Source: JAQVHD01 sp035369485
GTDB lineage: Bacteria; Patescibacteriota; Minisyncoccia; UBA6257; JAAZHW01
Assembly (NCBI GenBank): GCA_035369485.1
Contig: DAOSMC010000001.1
Span: 5,984-69,983, forward strand
Reading direction: 5' to 3'
Length of the DNA stretch: 64,000 nt
The position numbers and the translations under genes were made by a program. This document shows, one piece after another, positions 43,918-52,685 of the stretch; position 1 is the stretch's first letter, and every line of letters begins with the position of its first letter. The notes beneath the pieces were generated by a model that was not told the origin of the DNA, did no database searches, and saw only the letters and a program-made list of their open reading frames with translations.

Positions 43918-44529
43918 ATGACTAAATTTATACTGGCTCAAAAAATAGGAATGACTCAAATTTATCAAGATGATAAAGCAATTCCCGTAACCGCACTGGA
44001 AGCCGGACCAGTTGTTGTTTCTCAAATTAAAAAGCAAGACAGAGATGGTTATTATGCTATTCAAGTAGGATTTGGAAAAAAAAGAAATCTATCAAAAGCA
44101 GTGAGAAATCATCTAAAAGGATTAGGAGATCTGCGCTGGTTGAAAGAATGTAAAATAACAAAAGAAGAGGCAGATGCTTTTAAACGAGGCGATAGAATCG
44201 ATGTCTCTGTTTTTAAGGAAGGAGAAAAGGTGAAAATTATTGGCACGAGTAAAGCTAAGGGATTTCAGGGCGTTGTCAAAAGACACGGATTTCATGGTGG
44301 CCCCAAAAGTCATGGGCAAAAAGATCGTTTACGAGCGCCGGGATCCATTGGCGCAACTCACCCTCAACATGTATTAAAAGGGAAAAAAATGGCCGGTCGA
44401 ATGGGTGGCAATCGGATAACTTTGAAAAATGTTAAGATTGTTAAAATTATACCGGAAAAAAATATTATTTGTGTAAAAGGAGCGATTCCTGGAAAAAGAG
44501 GCGAATTAGTCCAAATTTTATCAGAATAA
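43918..44529 (+). CDS. rplC: 50S ribosomal protein L3
   Basis: 203 residues. KIGMTQIY opening, a central QGVVKRHGFHGGPKSHG loop that reaches toward the peptidyl transferase centre, and HVLKGKKMAGRMGG near the C-terminus. Confidence 0.97.
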   Translation: MTKFILAQKIGMTQIYQDDKAIPVTALEAGPVVVSQIKKQDRDGYYAIQVGFGKKRNLSKAVRNHLKGLGDLRWLKECKITKEEADAFKRGDRIDVSVFKEGEKVKIIGTSKAKGFQGVVKRHGFHGGPKSHGQKDRLRAPGSIGATHPQHVLKGKKMAGRMGGNRITLKNVKIVKIIPEKNIICVKGAIPGKRGELVQILSE

Positions 44530-44532
44530 AGT

Positions 44533-45165
44533 ATGAAGACTGATCTTTATAATCAAAAAGGAGAAGTGATAGGTCAGATTGCATTATCTGATAAAATTTT
44601 TGGAGCAAAATGGAATCCAGTTTTGGTGCATCAGGTTTTAGTTGCTATTAAAAGTAATCAGAGGAAACCCATAGCTCATGCTAAAGATCGAGGAGAGGTG
44701 AGTGGTGGCGGAAGAAAGCCTTGGCGACAAAAAGGAACAGGTCGGGCTCGTCACGGATCAATTCGCTCGCCATTATGGATTGGCGGAGGTGTTACCTTTG
44801 GGCCAACGAAAGAAAAGAATTATCAGAAAAAAATTAATAAAAAAGCCAAACAGCAAGCCTTTATTTCTGCACTGTCTAAAAAAATGACTGATGGAGAAAT
44901 AAAAGTGGTAGAAACGATTCACCTCGAACATTCCAAAACAAAAGAAATGGCAAAAATTTTATCTTCATTTTTAAATACTAAAAAAAGAAATCAGGGTCTT
45001 ATTGTTTTACCGTCGAGTGACCCATCAATTATTCGAGCAACGCGTAATTTATCTTTTGCCGCTGCCACAATTGCTGATAACCTTAATTTGCCTGATATTC
45101 TTAAATATAAAAACATTATTTTTACCAAGGAAGCAATAGAAAAATTAAATGAAAAAATAAAATAA
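44533..45165 (+). CDS. rplD: 50S ribosomal protein L4
   Basis: 210 residues. The exit-tunnel loop has GGGRKPWRQKGTGRARHG and the WIGGGVTFGP segment; starts three bases after rplC. In E. coli L4 is the autoregulator of the S10 operon. Confidence 0.97.
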   Translation: MKTDLYNQKGEVIGQIALSDKIFGAKWNPVLVHQVLVAIKSNQRKPIAHAKDRGEVSGGGRKPWRQKGTGRARHGSIRSPLWIGGGVTFGPTKEKNYQKKINKKAKQQAFISALSKKMTDGEIKVVETIHLEHSKTKEMAKILSSFLNTKKRNQGLIVLPSSDPSIIRATRNLSFAAATIADNLNLPDILKYKNIIFTKEAIEKLNEKIK

Positions 45166-45169
45166 ATTT

Positions 45170-45595
45170 ATGAGCATTTTTTCAAAAAAACAATCTAAAA
45201 AGGAAGAATCTGAAGATCAAGACACATTGAAGGAAGAAAAAAAATTGAAAGAAGAAAAAAAAGAGACAGAGAAGCCATCACTTAAAAAAGAAGGCAGAGG
45301 GGTTATATTTAATAAAAATATTTTATTAATAAAAGAGCCTAAAGTAACAGAAAAAAGCCAATCGATCCAAGCATATCGGCAGTATGTTTTTAATGTTGTA
45401 AGACAAGCAAATAAAAATGAAGTAAAAAAAGCGATTGAACGGATTTATAATGTTACTGTAAAAAAAGTGAGAATGATTAATATACCGGCCAAAAAAAGAA
45501 GGTCGGGTCGTTCTGTAGGTAAAAAATCAGGTTACAAAAAAGCGATTGTTACCCTCAAAGAAGGTCAGCAAATTGAGATTATGTCTCAGAAATAA
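45170..45595 (+). CDS. rplW: 50S ribosomal protein L23 with charged N-terminal extension
   Basis: 141 residues; the L23 fold begins near residue 50 (LLIKEPKVTEKSQ). The first ~48 residues are a Lys/Glu-rich extension not found in E. coli L23 (100 residues). L23 sits at the tunnel exit near the signal recognition particle site. C-terminal IYNVTVKKVRMINIPAKKRR is typical. Confidence 0.94.
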   Translation: MSIFSKKQSKKEESEDQDTLKEEKKLKEEKKETEKPSLKKEGRGVIFNKNILLIKEPKVTEKSQSIQAYRQYVFNVVRQANKNEVKKAIERIYNVTVKKVRMINIPAKKRRSGRSVGKKSGYKKAIVTLKEGQQIEIMSQK

Positions 45596-45599
45596 TAAC

Positions 45600-46424
45600 A
45601 TGAAAAAGCATAAACCAACTACACCATCACGAAGACATATGACAGCTGTTGAATATAAAGAGATTGTGACGACAAGCGAGCCGTTAAAAAAATTGACGGC
45701 TCCTTTGAAACAGCAAGCTGGCCGTAATTCTTTTGGTCGAATTACAGTGAGACATAGAGGGGGAGGCAATAAACGATTGTATCGACTAGTTGATTTTAAA
45801 CAAGATAAGTTTAATATAAAAGGAACAATTAAAGAGATCGAATATGATCCTAATCGCAACACTTATATTGGTCGTGTAGCGTACGAAGATGGCGAATATC
45901 GATATGTTCTTTTGCCTGAGGGTATGAAAACAGGAGATCAAATTATTACAACAGAATTAACATCTATTACTCCGGGTAATCGATTACCTTTAAAAAACAT
46001 TCCTGTTGGTACGAGAGTTTTTAACATTGAACTTTTGCCTAAATCTGGAGGTAAAATAGCTCGAAGCGCAGGCTCAGCGGCTGAAGTGATGGGGATAGAA
46101 GATAAATATTGCATTCTCAAAATGCCATCTGGTGAAATTAGAAGAGTACTAGCCAATTGTTATGCAACTATCGGTTTGCCGTCTAATTCAGAATATCGAA
46201 CTATTAACATTGGCAAGGCAGGAAGAACGCGGTGGTTGAGTGTACGTCCAACGGTTAGAGGAACAGCTATGAATCCTTGTGATCATCCTTATGGAGGAGG
46301 TGAGGGACGTCAACCACGTGGCACAAAAAGACCGAAGAGTGCTTGGGGTAAAGTAACCGGTGGTCATAAGACACGCAATAAAAAGAAATGGTCGAATAGT
46401 TTGATTATAAAACGAAGAAAATAA
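45600..46424 (+). CDS. rplB: 50S ribosomal protein L2
   Basis: 274 residues. [18 protein letters not shown] and the C-terminal [17 protein letters not shown] segment (with the conserved histidine important for peptidyl transferase activity). I start at ATG 45600, not the longer frame opening at 45546 inside rplW. Confidence 0.96.
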   Translation: MKKHKPTTPSRRHMTAVEYKEIVTTSEPLKKLTAPLKQQAGRNSFGRITVRHRGGGNKRLYRLVDFKQDKFNIKGTIKEIEYDPNRNTYIGRVAYEDGEYRYVLLPEGMKTGDQIITTELTSITPGNRLPLKNIPVGTRVFNIELLPKSGGKIARSAGSAAEVMGIEDKYCILKMPSGEIRRVLANCYATIGLPSNSEYRTINIGKAGRTRWLSVRPTVRGTAMNPCDHPYGGGEGRQPRGTKRPKSAWGKVTGGHKTRNKKKWSNSLIIKRRK

Positions 46425-46425
46425 A

Positions 46426-46731
46426 ATGAGCAGAAGTCTTAAAAAAGGACCATTTATTAATCCAAAACTACTGAAAAAAATGGCAAAAATTAAGCCTGAT
46501 TCTGGTCAGGTTATTAAAACTTGGTCTCGATCTTCTACCATTTCTCCCGAGATGATTGGTTATACGTTTGCTGTTCATAATGGGAAAGATTTCATTGAAG
46601 TGAAAGTAACAGAAGAAATGGTGGGTCATCGATTAGGTGAATTTGCGCCAACGCGGAAATTTATTAAACATGGAGGAAAAATGCAGCGAGAATTAGAAAA
46701 GAAGGCGGTCGTTAATGAACCAGCAAAATAA
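46426..46731 (+). CDS. rpsS: 30S ribosomal protein S19
   Basis: 101 residues. [10 protein letters not shown] start, [24 protein letters not shown] and TRKFIKHGG, typical of S19. Two bases after rplB. Confidence 0.97.
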   Translation: MSRSLKKGPFINPKLLKKMAKIKPDSGQVIKTWSRSSTISPEMIGYTFAVHNGKDFIEVKVTEEMVGHRLGEFAPTRKFIKHGGKMQRELEKKAVVNEPAK

Positions 46732-46740
46732 AATCTCCTT

Positions 46741-47271
46741 ATGGCTAAAGAAAACGTTGCAATTGCAAAATTGAAATATCTTCATATGGCACCAAGAAAA
46801 GTGCGCTTGGTAGCCAACAGCATTAAAGGCAAGCATGTTATAGAAGCTGAGGCTCAATTAGTATATGCTCCGCAACGAGCGGCAAAGCCCATGCTTAAAT
46901 TATTACGTTCAGCAGTGAATAATGCATCAAACAAGAAGTTAGACAAAAATAAGCTTTTTGTGGCATCGATTACAGTTGATGAAGGGCCAATGCTAAAAAG
47001 ATGGTTGCCGCGGGCAATGGGAAGAGCTACGCCCATTCAGAAAAAAATGTCGCACATCACCCTTGTATTAGAAGAAAAAGGAGAATTCAATCGTTATAAA
47101 GTTCCTCAAGCAAAAATTACTAAATCAGAAAAAAAATTAACCGAAACCAAAGGAGGAGTAAAAGAAAAAGAGCACGAATTAAAGAAAAAATCTCCAACGG
47201 TCGAGGAGACAAAAAAGAAACCTCAAGAAGGATTTGCTCGCAAAATTTTTAGACGAAAAGAAATTGCTTAA
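46741..47271 (+). CDS. rplV: 50S ribosomal protein L22 with charged C-terminal extension
   Basis: 176 residues; the L22 core (about 1-112: KYLHMAPRKVRLVAN, the tunnel loop PRAMGRATPI and MSHITLVLEE) is followed by a 60-residue Lys/Glu-rich tail ending GFARKIFRRKEIA. Most bacterial L22 proteins stop near residue 110-115. Confidence 0.95.
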   Translation: MAKENVAIAKLKYLHMAPRKVRLVANSIKGKHVIEAEAQLVYAPQRAAKPMLKLLRSAVNNASNKKLDKNKLFVASITVDEGPMLKRWLPRAMGRATPIQKKMSHITLVLEEKGEFNRYKVPQAKITKSEKKLTETKGGVKEKEHELKKKSPTVEETKKKPQEGFARKIFRRKEIA

Positions 47272-47285
47272 AATAGACAAAAAAT

Positions 47286-48002
47286 ATGGGACAAAAAATT
47301 CATCCAAAATCTTTTAGATTAGGAATTAATAAAAATTGGAGTGAACGATGGTTGGCTTCAAAGAAAACACGTCCGATTATTTTGGAAGAGGATGTTAAAA
47401 TTCGTAATTTTCTCAATAAGAAATTAAGGAATGCCTTGATTGCTGACGTTGAAATTGAACGATTAGAGAATAATATCAATCTTATTATTAAAACAGCCCG
47501 CCCTGGTGTTATTATTGGGAGAGGCGGTAAGGGAATTGAAGATTTAAAGAAGGAAGTTGAAAAAATTATTAGACGTCATCGCAAAGAAAGAAAATATCCT
47601 CTTAATTATGTTCTAAATATTTCAATTGAAGAAGTCAAAAATCCTACAGCTAACGCAGCAATTGTTGCTCAATCTATTGCTGCCTCAATTGAAAAGAGAA
47701 TGCCTTATCGACGATTAATGAAGAAAGCAATTGAAGATGCCAAGCAAAATAAAGAAGTAAAAGGAATTAAGATTAAATTAAGTGGACGTTTGAATGGTGT
47801 GGAAATTGCTCGCTCTGAGTGGTTGGATTGGGGAGCAATGCCTTTACAAACTATTCGAGCTGATATTGATTATAGTGAAGCTACTGCATTTTGTACTTAC
47901 GGCACTATTGGAATAAAGGTGTGGATTTATAAAGGAGAAATTTTTGATAAAAACAAAAACAAAGAGGGAATATCAGAAATGTCTAATAAACAAACAAAAT
48001 AA
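47286..48002 (+). CDS. rpsC: 30S ribosomal protein S3
   Basis: 238 residues. GQKIHPKSFRLGINK start, KH-domain GXXG as IGRGGKGIEDL, and the C-terminal LSGRLNGVEIARSEW. Forms part of the mRNA entry channel. Confidence 0.97.
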   Translation: MGQKIHPKSFRLGINKNWSERWLASKKTRPIILEEDVKIRNFLNKKLRNALIADVEIERLENNINLIIKTARPGVIIGRGGKGIEDLKKEVEKIIRRHRKERKYPLNYVLNISIEEVKNPTANAAIVAQSIAASIEKRMPYRRLMKKAIEDAKQNKEVKGIKIKLSGRLNGVEIARSEWLDWGAMPLQTIRADIDYSEATAFCTYGTIGIKVWIYKGEIFDKNKNKEGISEMSNKQTK

Positions 48003-48004
48003 AT

Positions 48005-48418
48005 ATGTTGATGCCTAAAAAATTAAAACATCGAAAATATCAGAAAGGGCGATCTCGCAAAAGATCAATAGAAACTCGAGGAACATTTTTGACTTTTGGC
48101 TCATATGGATTGCAAGCGCTTGATAATATATGGTTAACAGCTCAACAAATTGAAGCAGGAAGAAAGGCAATTGTAGGTTATTTAAAAAAAGGAGGTAAAG
48201 TTTGGTTGCGTGTTTTTCCCGATAAGCCTATTACTAAAAAACCGCCGGAAGTAACAATGGGAGGTGGAAAGGGGGATTTGGATCATTTTGCATTTCCCGT
48301 TCGAAAAGGGCGAATTATTTATGAGATTGATGGTGTTAGTGAAGAAATTGCCACTGAAGCTTTAAGAAGGGCAGGAACTAAAATGCCCATTAAAACTAGA
48401 ATCGTCAAAAAAGAATAG
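48005..48418 (+). CDS. rplP: 50S ribosomal protein L16
   Basis: 137 residues. [14 protein letters not shown] start (Met1 or Met3), [25 protein letters not shown] and the C-terminal segment. It starts two bases after rpsC. Confidence 0.97.
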   Translation: MLMPKKLKHRKYQKGRSRKRSIETRGTFLTFGSYGLQALDNIWLTAQQIEAGRKAIVGYLKKGGKVWLRVFPDKPITKKPPEVTMGGGKGDLDHFAFPVRKGRIIYEIDGVSEEIATEALRRAGTKMPIKTRIVKKE

Positions 48419-48430
48419 AAACACTTTGTT

Positions 48431-48640
48431 ATGGAATTCAAAGAATTAAAAAATTTACCTAAATCGGAATTAGAAAAATTATTAGCGCAAAACAGAGATA
48501 AAATAAAAGAATTGCGTTTTAATTTAGCTTTTGGTAAAGTGAAAGATATTAGCGAAATTAAAAAGACAAAAAAGAGTATCGCTCAAATTTTAACATTATT
48601 AAATAGTCAAAAAAATGAATCAAAAAAATCATCCAATTAA
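48431..48640 (+). CDS. rpmC: 50S ribosomal protein L29
   Basis: 69 residues, two-helix protein at the tunnel exit: [13 protein letters not shown] and [16 protein letters not shown] (the RFQ-like segment). It overlaps rpsQ by 26 bases. Confidence 0.95.
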   Translation: MEFKELKNLPKSELEKLLAQNRDKIKELRFNLAFGKVKDISEIKKTKKSIAQILTLLNSQKNESKKSSN

Positions 48641-48914
48641 AAAAAGATTAGAAGGAATAGTTATTTCGGACAAGATGGATAAAACCGTTGTGGTTAAGGT
48701 AGAACGTTTTAAAAAGCATCCCTTTTATCACAAAATTATGACGGTTTCAAAACATTTTAAGGCCCATAATGAAAATAACGAAGCAAAAGAAGGCGATTAT
48801 GTAATTATTGAGGAAACGCGGCCACTTTCCAGAGAAAAAAGATGGCGCGTAGTTCAGATTGTTAAAAAAGGAAACTCAAAAAATCTAGTCGGTAGTGATA
48901 AAATTAATGAGTAG
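48615..48914 (+). CDS. rpsQ: 30S ribosomal protein S17
   Basis: 99 residues. [26 protein letters not shown] start of the OB fold, [14 protein letters not shown] and [15 protein letters not shown] (as in all bacteria). The start inside rpmC suggests coupled translation. Confidence 0.96.
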   Translation: MNQKNHPIKKRLEGIVISDKMDKTVVVKVERFKKHPFYHKIMTVSKHFKAHNENNEAKEGDYVIIEETRPLSREKRWRVVQIVKKGNSKNLVGSDKINE

Positions 48915-48923
48915 AAATAGAAT

Positions 48924-49292
48924 ATGATTCAACCGAGAACAATGCTAAAAGTAGCGGATAATAGTGGCGCTAAAATAGTGCAATGTTTTAAAGTTTTGGG
49001 AGGAACTCGTCGGCGCTATGCTCAGATTGGTGATATAATTATTGCATCCGTTAAAATGGCTCAACCAAGAAAGAGTGTTTCCAAAAAAGACATAGTTCGT
49101 TGTTTGGTTGTTAGACAGAAAAAACCCTATCGTCGTGAAGATGGCTCATATATTCGTTTTGATGACAATGCCGTAGTTTTAATTGATAATAAAAATCAGC
49201 CGCGGGGTACAAGAATTTTTGGCCCAATCCCGAGAGAAATAAAACAAAAGGGTTTCGAAGAGGTCGCTTCACTAGCAGTAGAGATTTTGTAA
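48924..49292 (+). CDS. rplN: 50S ribosomal protein L14
   Basis: 122 residues. MIQPRTMLKVADNSGAK start, RRRYAQIGDIIIASVK, NQPRGTRIFGPIPRE. Complete. Confidence 0.98.
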   Translation: MIQPRTMLKVADNSGAKIVQCFKVLGGTRRRYAQIGDIIIASVKMAQPRKSVSKKDIVRCLVVRQKKPYRREDGSYIRFDDNAVVLIDNKNQPRGTRIFGPIPREIKQKGFEEVASLAVEIL

Positions 49293-49294
49293 TT

Positions 49295-49618
49295 ATGAAA
49301 AAGAATAATAAAATGAAAATTAAAAAGGGAGATGAAGTGGTTGTTTTAGTCGGGAAAGATAAGGGGAAAAGAGGTAAGGTCATCGTAGTTTTACCTAAAA
49401 ATAATAAAGCAATAGTGGAAGGCTTGAATTTAGTCAAAAAACACCGTCGACCAAAGCGCCAAGGCGAAAAAGGAGAGATTATTTCATTACCCCGGCCAAT
49501 AGATGTTTCTAAGTTAGCGTTATGGTGTTCTCGATGCAATCGTCAAACAAGAGTCGGTTATCGTTTTGAAGACGATAAAAAATTAAGAATTTGTAAAAGA
49601 TGTCAGCAATTGATCTAA
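49295..49618 (+). CDS. rplX: 50S ribosomal protein L24
   Basis: 107 residues. KKGDEVVVLVGKDKGKRGKV KOW motif, GLNLVKKHRRP and a C-terminal zinc ribbon (CSRC, CKRC). Met7 is an alternative start. It overlaps rplE by 19 bases. Confidence 0.96.
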   Translation: MKKNNKMKIKKGDEVVVLVGKDKGKRGKVIVVLPKNNKAIVEGLNLVKKHRRPKRQGEKGEIISLPRPIDVSKLALWCSRCNRQTRVGYRFEDDKKLRICKRCQQLI

Positions 49619-50163
49619 AAACTAAATATCAGAAAGAAGTGAGGCCAAAGTTACAGAAAGAATTTAGGTTAAAAAATGTGTATGCTGTGCCCTCTATAAA
49701 AAAGGTGGTAATTAATGTAGGAATAGGTAAAATGTTAAGTACAGCTGCTCAATCAAAAAACATCGATGATTTTCTTAAACAAATCAAACAAGATGTAAGT
49801 TTAATTGCTGGTCAATGGCCAAAAGAATCAAGGGCAAAAAAATCGGTCTCATCTTTTAAAATTAGAAAAGGAGATGTGGTGGGATTGACTGTTACTTTGC
49901 GGGGTCAGAGGATGTATGATTTTTTAGCACGATTAGTAAATATTGCGTTACCACGCACTAGAGATTTTCGGGGAATTTCTATTAAAAATTTGGACGAGCA
50001 TGGTAATTTAAATATCGGCATTGCAGAAGCTTCAATTTTTCCAGAAGTTACCAATAATGTTTTGAAACATCCTTTTGGTTTAGAGGTAACTATAGTAGTA
50101 AACGATAAAAACAAAGAAAGAGTCGTAAACATGTTAAAATCGTTAGGTTTTCCTATTAAATAA
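49600..50163 (+). CDS. rplE: 50S ribosomal protein L5
   Basis: 187 residues. [30 protein letters not shown] and [20 protein letters not shown] are typical. Contacts 5S rRNA. Confidence 0.97.
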   Translation: MSAIDLKTKYQKEVRPKLQKEFRLKNVYAVPSIKKVVINVGIGKMLSTAAQSKNIDDFLKQIKQDVSLIAGQWPKESRAKKSVSSFKIRKGDVVGLTVTLRGQRMYDFLARLVNIALPRTRDFRGISIKNLDEHGNLNIGIAEASIFPEVTNNVLKHPFGLEVTIVVNDKNKERVVNMLKSLGFPIK

Positions 50164-50164
50164 T

Positions 50165-50350
50165 ATGGCCAAAAAATCAGTTGTTGCTAGAGCAAAAAAA
50201 CCACCAAAATATTCAACTCGGATAGTGAGGCGTTGTTTTCGTTGTGGTCGAAAAAGAGGATATCTCAGAGATTTTGGGTTATGTCGTATTTGCGTGCGTG
50301 AATTATCACGGAAAGGTGAAATTCCGGGAATGAAAAAAGCGTCTTGGTAA
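50165..50350 (+). CDS. rpsN: 30S ribosomal protein S14, zinc-binding type
   Basis: 61 residues, the short zinc form. [20 protein letters not shown] gives four cysteines; the C-terminus [11 protein letters not shown] is standard. Confidence 0.97.
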   Translation: MAKKSVVARAKKPPKYSTRIVRRCFRCGRKRGYLRDFGLCRICVRELSRKGEIPGMKKASW

Positions 50351-50366
50351 ATAAAATAAGAATATT

Positions 50367-50756
50367 ATGGATACTATCTCAGATTTTCTTAATCAAATAA
50401 AAAATGCTTTAGCGGCTAAGAAACCGTTTCTTTTAACACCCCATTCTAAAATGAAAGAAGAGATTGCAAAAATTTTATTAGAAGAACAATATATTAGCAA
50501 TTACAAGGTTAGTGGCAAGGCGCCGAAGAAAATTTTAAGAATAGACCTCAAATATAATGAAGACGGAACACCGGCCATTCGAGAAATAAAACGTATTAGC
50601 AAACCAGGTTGTCGTCGCTTTATAAAAACAAAAAATATTAAAAGAGTAAAGTCTGGCTATGGTCGTTACATTATTTCCACTCCTAATGGGTTAATGACAA
50701 ATATTGAAGCTCAAAAACATCATTTGGGAGGAGAAATAATTTGTGAAATATTTTAA
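50367..50756 (+). CDS. rpsH: 30S ribosomal protein S8
   Basis: 129 residues. PHSKMKEEIAKILLEE near the start, KRISKPGCRRF, and GYGRYIISTPNGLMTNIEAQ at the C-terminus. Confidence 0.97.
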   Translation: MDTISDFLNQIKNALAAKKPFLLTPHSKMKEEIAKILLEEQYISNYKVSGKAPKKILRIDLKYNEDGTPAIREIKRISKPGCRRFIKTKNIKRVKSGYGRYIISTPNGLMTNIEAQKHHLGGEIICEIF

Positions 50757-50760
50757 TATT

Positions 50761-51303
50761 ATGTCTAAAATAGGAAAGAAACTTATTGTAATACCAGACA
50801 ATGTAAAAATAGAAGTTTTAGAAAATGAAGTGATGATTAAAGGCCCGAAGGGAGAATTAAAAGTTCCTTTATTCCCTGATTTTAATGTAGAACTTGAAGG
50901 AAATTATTTAAAAATTATTCCTACGCGTGAGAAGAAATTTACTTCTGCATTTTGGGGAACGCTTCGATCTTTAATCGCCAATGCAGTAAAAGGTGTAAGT
51001 GAAGGGTTCGAAAAAAAATTAGAAATTGAAGGCGTTGGCTATCGAGCTAACGTTGAGGGGAATATTCTTGTTTTAAATTTGGGATTTTCTCATCCGATTC
51101 GTTTCGAAATCCCCAAGGGCATAGATATTGTGGTAGCAAAAAATTTAATTACTATTTCTGGAGCAGACAAACAATTAGTAGGTCAAACAGCTGCTAAAAT
51201 ACGATCTTTTCGAAAACCCGAACCATATAAAGGCAAAGGAATTCATTATGTCGGTGAACACATTAGACGTAAAGCTGGTAAAAAAGCAACGGCTACGGCT
51301 TAA
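50761..51303 (+). CDS. rplF: 50S ribosomal protein L6
   Basis: 180 residues. KIGKKLIVIPDNVKI start; the typical KLEIEGVGYRA and PEPYKGKGIHYVGEHIRRKAGKK. I choose ATG 50761 over an in-frame GTG at 50743 within rpsH. Confidence 0.97.
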   Translation: MSKIGKKLIVIPDNVKIEVLENEVMIKGPKGELKVPLFPDFNVELEGNYLKIIPTREKKFTSAFWGTLRSLIANAVKGVSEGFEKKLEIEGVGYRANVEGNILVLNLGFSHPIRFEIPKGIDIVVAKNLITISGADKQLVGQTAAKIRSFRKPEPYKGKGIHYVGEHIRRKAGKKATATA

Positions 51304-51324
51304 ATTTAAAATAATTCAAAAATT

Positions 51325-51678
51325 ATGAAGCAGAAAAGAACAAAAAAAGAAAAACGAATAAGACGACACAAAAAAATTCGAGCCAATATATCAGGGACAA
51401 AAACAAAACCTCGAATTAGCGTTTTTATTTCCAATAAACATATTTATGTTCAGGCGATTGATGATGAAAAAGGCGTAACTTTAACAAGCGTTTCGGATCA
51501 AGATTTAAAAAAGAAAAGCAAAAAATTAGAATTAAGCAAAGAAGTTGGATTGACATTGGCAGAAAAGTTAAAGAAATTAAATATTAAAAGTGCTGTTTTT
51601 GACCGAGGTGGTTTTCAGTTTCACGGTCGAGTTAAAAATATAGCCGATGGCTTAAAAGAAAGGGGAATTAAATGTTAA
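51325..51678 (+). CDS. rplR: 50S ribosomal protein L18
   Basis: 117 residues. Basic N-terminus, RISVFISNKHIYVQAIDDEKGVTL and VFDRGGFQFHGRVKNIADGLKE. Binds 5S rRNA. Confidence 0.97.
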   Translation: MKQKRTKKEKRIRRHKKIRANISGTKTKPRISVFISNKHIYVQAIDDEKGVTLTSVSDQDLKKKSKKLELSKEVGLTLAEKLKKLNIKSAVFDRGGFQFHGRVKNIADGLKERGIKC

Positions 51679-51682
51679 ATGT

Positions 51683-52264
51683 ATGATTAAAAATAACTCT
51701 ACTATTAATAAAAAGAAAGAGAGTGTCGTAGAATTAAAAAATCAAGGTTACGAAGATAAATTACTTGATTTGCGTCGGGTAACGCGCGTTGTGGCGGGAG
51801 GGAAACGATTTAGTTTTCGAGCAACAGTGGTTGTTGGTGATCGTGCAGGAAAGGTAGGCGTTGGTGTGGCCAAAGGAAAAGATGTTAGTGAGGCACTCGC
51901 TAAAGCAAAAACCAAAGCTCAAAAAAGAATGGTTCAAGTTACCATTGTTAACGATACAATTCCGCACGAAGTAAAAGCGAAATATTGTGCAGCAGAAGTG
52001 GTTTTAAAACCTGCTCGGAAAGGTCATGGAATTGTGGCGGGTGGGGCAGTTCGGGCTGTATGCGAATTAGCAGGCATCAAAGATTTAAGTGCGAAAATAT
52101 TAAGTCGTACCCCGAATAAATTAAGTAATGCTAGGGCTACCATTAATGCTTTACAAAAAATTAAACCCAAAAGAGTTAATCAAAGTGATACATCAAAATC
52201 ACAGAATCAACAGCTGGCAAAGTCAGAAGATCAAGCGTCGGAAGTTTTAAAAACCGAAAATTAA
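51683..52264 (+). CDS. rpsE: 30S ribosomal protein S5
   Basis: 193 residues. VTRVVAGGKRFSFRATVVVGD, the GKGKDVSEALAKAK-like segment and the C-terminal domain with VVLKPARKGHGIVAGG. About 25 residues of Ser/Gln-rich tail follow the normal end. The next gene is rplO, with the uL30 gene absent. Confidence 0.97.
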   Translation: MIKNNSTINKKKESVVELKNQGYEDKLLDLRRVTRVVAGGKRFSFRATVVVGDRAGKVGVGVAKGKDVSEALAKAKTKAQKRMVQVTIVNDTIPHEVKAKYCAAEVVLKPARKGHGIVAGGAVRAVCELAGIKDLSAKILSRTPNKLSNARATINALQKIKPKRVNQSDTSKSQNQQLAKSEDQASEVLKTEN

Positions 52265-52266
52265 TT

Positions 52267-52680
52267 ATGCAATTACACGAATTAAAAAAAGAATATAAAA
52301 CTAAAAAAGCAAAAAGAGTGGGACGCGGAGGTAAACGCGGAACTTATTCTGGCAGGGGTTCCAAAGGGCAAAAAGCAAGGGCAGGTGCTAAAATTAGACC
52401 AGCAGTTTATGATCTTATTATTAAAATTCCTAAAAAGCGAGGGGTTAAACATAAATCAATAACAGAAAAACCAGTTCTGATTAATTTCGATATTCTTGAA
52501 AAACATTATCAAGAAGGAGACATAATTTCTCCTCAAACGTTATTTGAAAAGGGTTTGATTAAGAAAAGAGGAGGAGTATTGCCAAAGGTTAAAATTTTAG
52601 GCCGAGGTAATTTAACAAAAAAGTTGATTTTTAAAAAATGCCAATTTTCTCAGCAAGCGTTGGCCAAAATTAAAAAATAA
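52267..52680 (+). CDS. rplO: 50S ribosomal protein L15
   Basis: 137 residues. VGRGGKRGTYSGRGSKGQKARAG glycine/arginine-rich start (given in part) and GVLPKVKILGRGNLTKKL. It begins two bases after rpsE, so rpmD (uL30) is absent from its usual place. Confidence 0.97.
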   Translation: MQLHELKKEYKTKKAKRVGRGGKRGTYSGRGSKGQKARAGAKIRPAVYDLIIKIPKKRGVKHKSITEKPVLINFDILEKHYQEGDIISPQTLFEKGLIKKRGGVLPKVKILGRGNLTKKLIFKKCQFSQQALAKIKK

Positions 52681-52685
52681 TCATT

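Noticed and set aside
44702..44887. 61-codon frame inside rplD, and other frames in or opposite ribosomal genes
   Set aside because: Shadows of well-supported genes.
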